From positions 5,904,935-5,968,934 of the forward strand of contig NC_058338.1 in the NCBI RefSeq assembly GCF_905475395.1: a stretch of 64,000 bases of DNA, given 5' to 3'. Position 1 is the stretch's first letter. Each line of letters opens with the position of its first letter. The notes beneath the pieces are model-generated. The model saw nothing but the letters and a program-made list of their open reading frames with translations, made no database searches and was not told the DNA's origin. Below are positions 62,301 to 64,000 of the stretch, piece by piece. This DNA comes from Chrysoperla carnea (lineage: Eukaryota > Arthropoda > Insecta > Neuroptera > Chrysopidae). The translations under genes were made by a program, and so were the position numbers.

Positions 62301-64000
62301 ATTTTTTATCGTGAGATTGAGGTTGCTGCCTAAGACTATTTTGATGATAAACATGGTTTTGTTGGTTAATCGTCGAAGGTGGATACATCATTTCAGGTCG
62401 TTGTTCGATTTTTATACCACTTACTCTATCAGAACTACCTGGTGCGCTAGCATTCTGTTGTCGTGAAGAATTTTCATATTGAATTACATTTGAATGGCGT
62501 TGAAGAACATTCGTAGGGTAAGAATGTTGTTCAGGTGTGTAATTTGTAAAATGCATTGGTTGTTGTGAAGAGGATCCCCCAACACCTGGAGCACTTCGTT
62601 GTACTAATTTTTCAGGCCGTGATGTATTTGTTGTGTGTTGTAAATATTGTTTTTGAAAATCATTCATATTACTCGCAACCCGTGGTGGCATGGTGTGTTG
62701 AGGTTGCAACCGATTATCCGTTGGTGGTAAGCTTTTATTATATTGATTCATCATGGCCATAGATCTAGCCATATAATTTGGATCTTTCTTCAGATACTCT
62801 GAAGATGGTGTCTGATGATAGTTATTTAAATTTGATGTTGGTAAATTAGGTTTATTTATTCTAGATAAATCGTTCCCACTCACACTGGTGGGAGGCACTC
62901 GTGTCGTTTGATCAATAGGTCGAGCAGTATACAATTTTTTCGCTTCCTGATCCATTTTGTATTGCATTTCATTAGGACCTTTTGTTTCCATCGAGTACAT
63001 ATTATTTGATGGTGTCTGTATTTGGCTATTCATCGGCCTGCCATAATGATTTTCATTAAATGCCTGGTTGATACTTTTCGACATTCGTGCTTCGAATGAA
63101 CTCTTCAACTGTACAGATTTCAAATAATCTTGCGATAGTTGCTTTGGATCCTCTTTATTCGTTGTGGGTAATCGAACTTCGTTCGAAAATGATTTTATAT
63201 TTTGTGGTGCACGAATATCTTGAGGGGGAAATGATCTATTGTCATACATTTTTTGAGCAGTAGATCTTAAGTCTTGTTGCGTTCGCTGTGAGTATTGTTC
63301 TTGAAGGTGCCTTAATTCAGGATTGATTCGTGAATCTTGAGCTAATCTTTCTTCCGCATATGAAGCATACATTCCAGTTAATTTCTTTTCTTCTGGCAGA
63401 GATCGTATTTCTTGAAGTGAGCGAGATCGAATATCATGCGATAATTGAGGTTGAGGCATCATATCTTTAGGTAATCGATTATTTGTATCGCGAAATTCAG
63501 GTCTTACTTGATGTGAGGAAACGAAATCAGGCCTCATTTCATGAGATTGTAGTCTCATATCATGCGAATTTTGTCTAATTTCATGAGATGGTTGTCTTAT
63601 TCCCTGTGTTCTCATTTCATGCGAATTTGGTTTCATTTCATGAGATGATTGTCTCATATCCTGTGGAGTTAGTCTCATTTCCTGCGAAACTGGTCTCATT
63701 TCATGTGAGCCTGGCCTCATTTCATGTGAAGGTGGTCTCATTTCATGTGAAGGTGGTCTCATTTCATGAGAAGGAGGTCTCATTTCATGTGAAGTTGGTC
63801 TCATTTCATGGGAAGGTGGTCTCATTTCATGTGAAGCAGGCCTCATTTCATGAGAAGACGGTCTCAATTCACGTGAAGATGGCCTCATTTCATGAGAAGG
63901 CGGTCTCATTTCATGTGATGCTGGACGCATTTCGTGGGATGGAGGTCTCATTTCATGGGAAGGCTGTCTTATTTCATGTGCAGTTGGTCGTATTTCTCGC
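55936..64000 (-). CDS. BCOR: BCOR/BCORL1-like corepressor, 3' four exons (5' partial)
   Basis: Minus-strand exons: 64000 (open) to 57412, 57344-57178, 56920-56706 and 56393-55936, all in phase, giving about 2475 residues to the TGA. BCOR is a subunit of the PRC1.1 Polycomb complex, bringing PCGF1 and KDM2B to chromatin. Seen in order: the MRPxSHE heptad array (63500-64000); a long Gln/Asn/Ser-rich region; PLDLS, a CtBP-binding motif, at 61168-61182; a region of acidic clusters and basic NLS-like stretches with psi-K-x-E sites (VIKQE); then ankyrin repeats and a C-terminal PUFD-type domain (KWVLLQDLSNLL ... YSDRVKELLGIEDFILPP). The ankyrin text (GETHLHRASRLGY, HLDIAKLLLLYGA, VEIIRLLLSYGADP) matches BCOR best; the Drosophila homologue is CG14073. 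Identity rests on the combination of PLDLS, ankyrin repeats and PUFD. The N-terminus is outside the window. Confidence 0.87.
56706..56920 (-). CDS. BCOR: BCOR-like exon with ankyrin repeat 3
   Basis: Acceptor TTTTTTAG, donor GTAAGT. It encodes PLHEASENGYVEIIRLLLSY GADPLF, then YSGLTPLSLATD and DIQGKDAPPWIFPGP, the conserved step between the ankyrin repeats and PUFD. Phase 2 to phase 1. Confidence 0.92.
57178..57344 (-). CDS. BCOR: BCOR-like exon with ankyrin repeats 1-2
   Basis: Acceptor TTTTTAG, donor GTAAGC. It encodes DVTAYCLETLGN, KDNAGYTPLLEACSRGHLDI and LLLYGANENEFAQGG. Phase 0 to phase 2. Confidence 0.92.
57412..64000 (-). CDS. BCOR: BCOR-like giant exon (repeat array, Q-rich region, PLDLS, basic region)
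   Basis: Open for 2196 codons from the window edge to donor GTAAGT (57411-57406). It ends at VLNKGIGETHLHRASRLGYT, the start of ankyrin repeat 1. Its acceptor and any start codon lie outside the window. Confidence 0.92.
61168..61182 (-). other. PLDLS CtBP-binding motif in the BCOR-like protein
   Basis: The codons read SPLDLSVKTV on the minus strand. PxDLS is the established docking motif for CtBP corepressors and is present in BCOR-family proteins. It sits in a disordered region, as is usual for such motifs. Confidence 0.75.
63500..64000 (-). repeat. 21-bp tandem repeats encoding MRPxSHE heptads
   Basis: About 23 consecutive units of seven residues, consensus M-R-P-P/A/S-S-H-E. They are near-perfect toward the window edge and decay toward 63500 (MRLTPQD, MKPNSHE, MRPDF). 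At DNA level the unit is TCATTTCATGTGAAGGTGGTC-like on the plus strand. The array continues past the window end. Confidence 0.93.

Noticed and set aside
63500..64000. Regular 21-bp repeat, possibly CRISPR-like
   Set aside because: The units are contiguous with no spacers and encode in-frame heptads; this is a protein repeat in a eukaryotic gene.

Overview
The window is nuclear DNA of an insect. It is very AT-rich, has spliced genes with GT-AG introns, and carries mariner and pogo-type debris and a non-LTR retrotransposon relic. The ISWI and RIM proteins are of clear insect type, and ISWI is closest in wording and length to the Drosophila protein (1027 aa there, 1029 aa here). I cannot place the insect order from this sequence.

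Layout. 1-1950 (+): the 3' end of an unrecognised Lys/Ser/Asn-rich, repeat-built protein, probably nuclear. 4421-5554 (+): a single-exon protein with nine C2H2 zinc fingers and an acidic N-terminus rich in SUMO-type motifs. 7989-13885 (+): the complete five-exon Iswi gene, a chromatin-remodelling ATPase. 16892-44969 (+): Rim, the presynaptic active-zone scaffold, spread over about 28 kb and 13 recognisable exons: Rab3-binding helix, FYVE-type zinc finger, half a PDZ domain, C2A, a huge repeat-bearing exon, and C2B. 44970-55935: about 11 kb with no supported gene. 55936-64000 (-): the 3' four exons of a BCOR/BCORL1-type corepressor (CtBP motif, ankyrin repeats, PUFD domain). It converges on Rim, and its first visible exon runs off the window edge.

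The genes are not an operon-like unit. ISWI and BCOR are both nuclear chromatin regulators and RIM is synaptic; their proximity implies no shared pathway.

The spaces and introns are full of short elements with terminal inverted repeats (foldback elements and MITEs). Several have clean TA target duplications. They include two families present twice in the window (2047/36240 and 6684/17144), a pogo-like MITE, an internally deleted mariner (19297-19847), and at least three tRNA-derived SINE-like heads. The most unusual coding observations are the tandem array of basophilic-kinase-like motifs (RKNS / RRTS) in a 907-codon RIM exon, a RIM PDZ domain lacking its ligand-binding N-terminal half in this sequence, and a run of about 23 heptapeptide repeats (MRPxSHE) in the BCOR-like protein. 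No prokaryotic-style system (CRISPR, operon, phage) is present.
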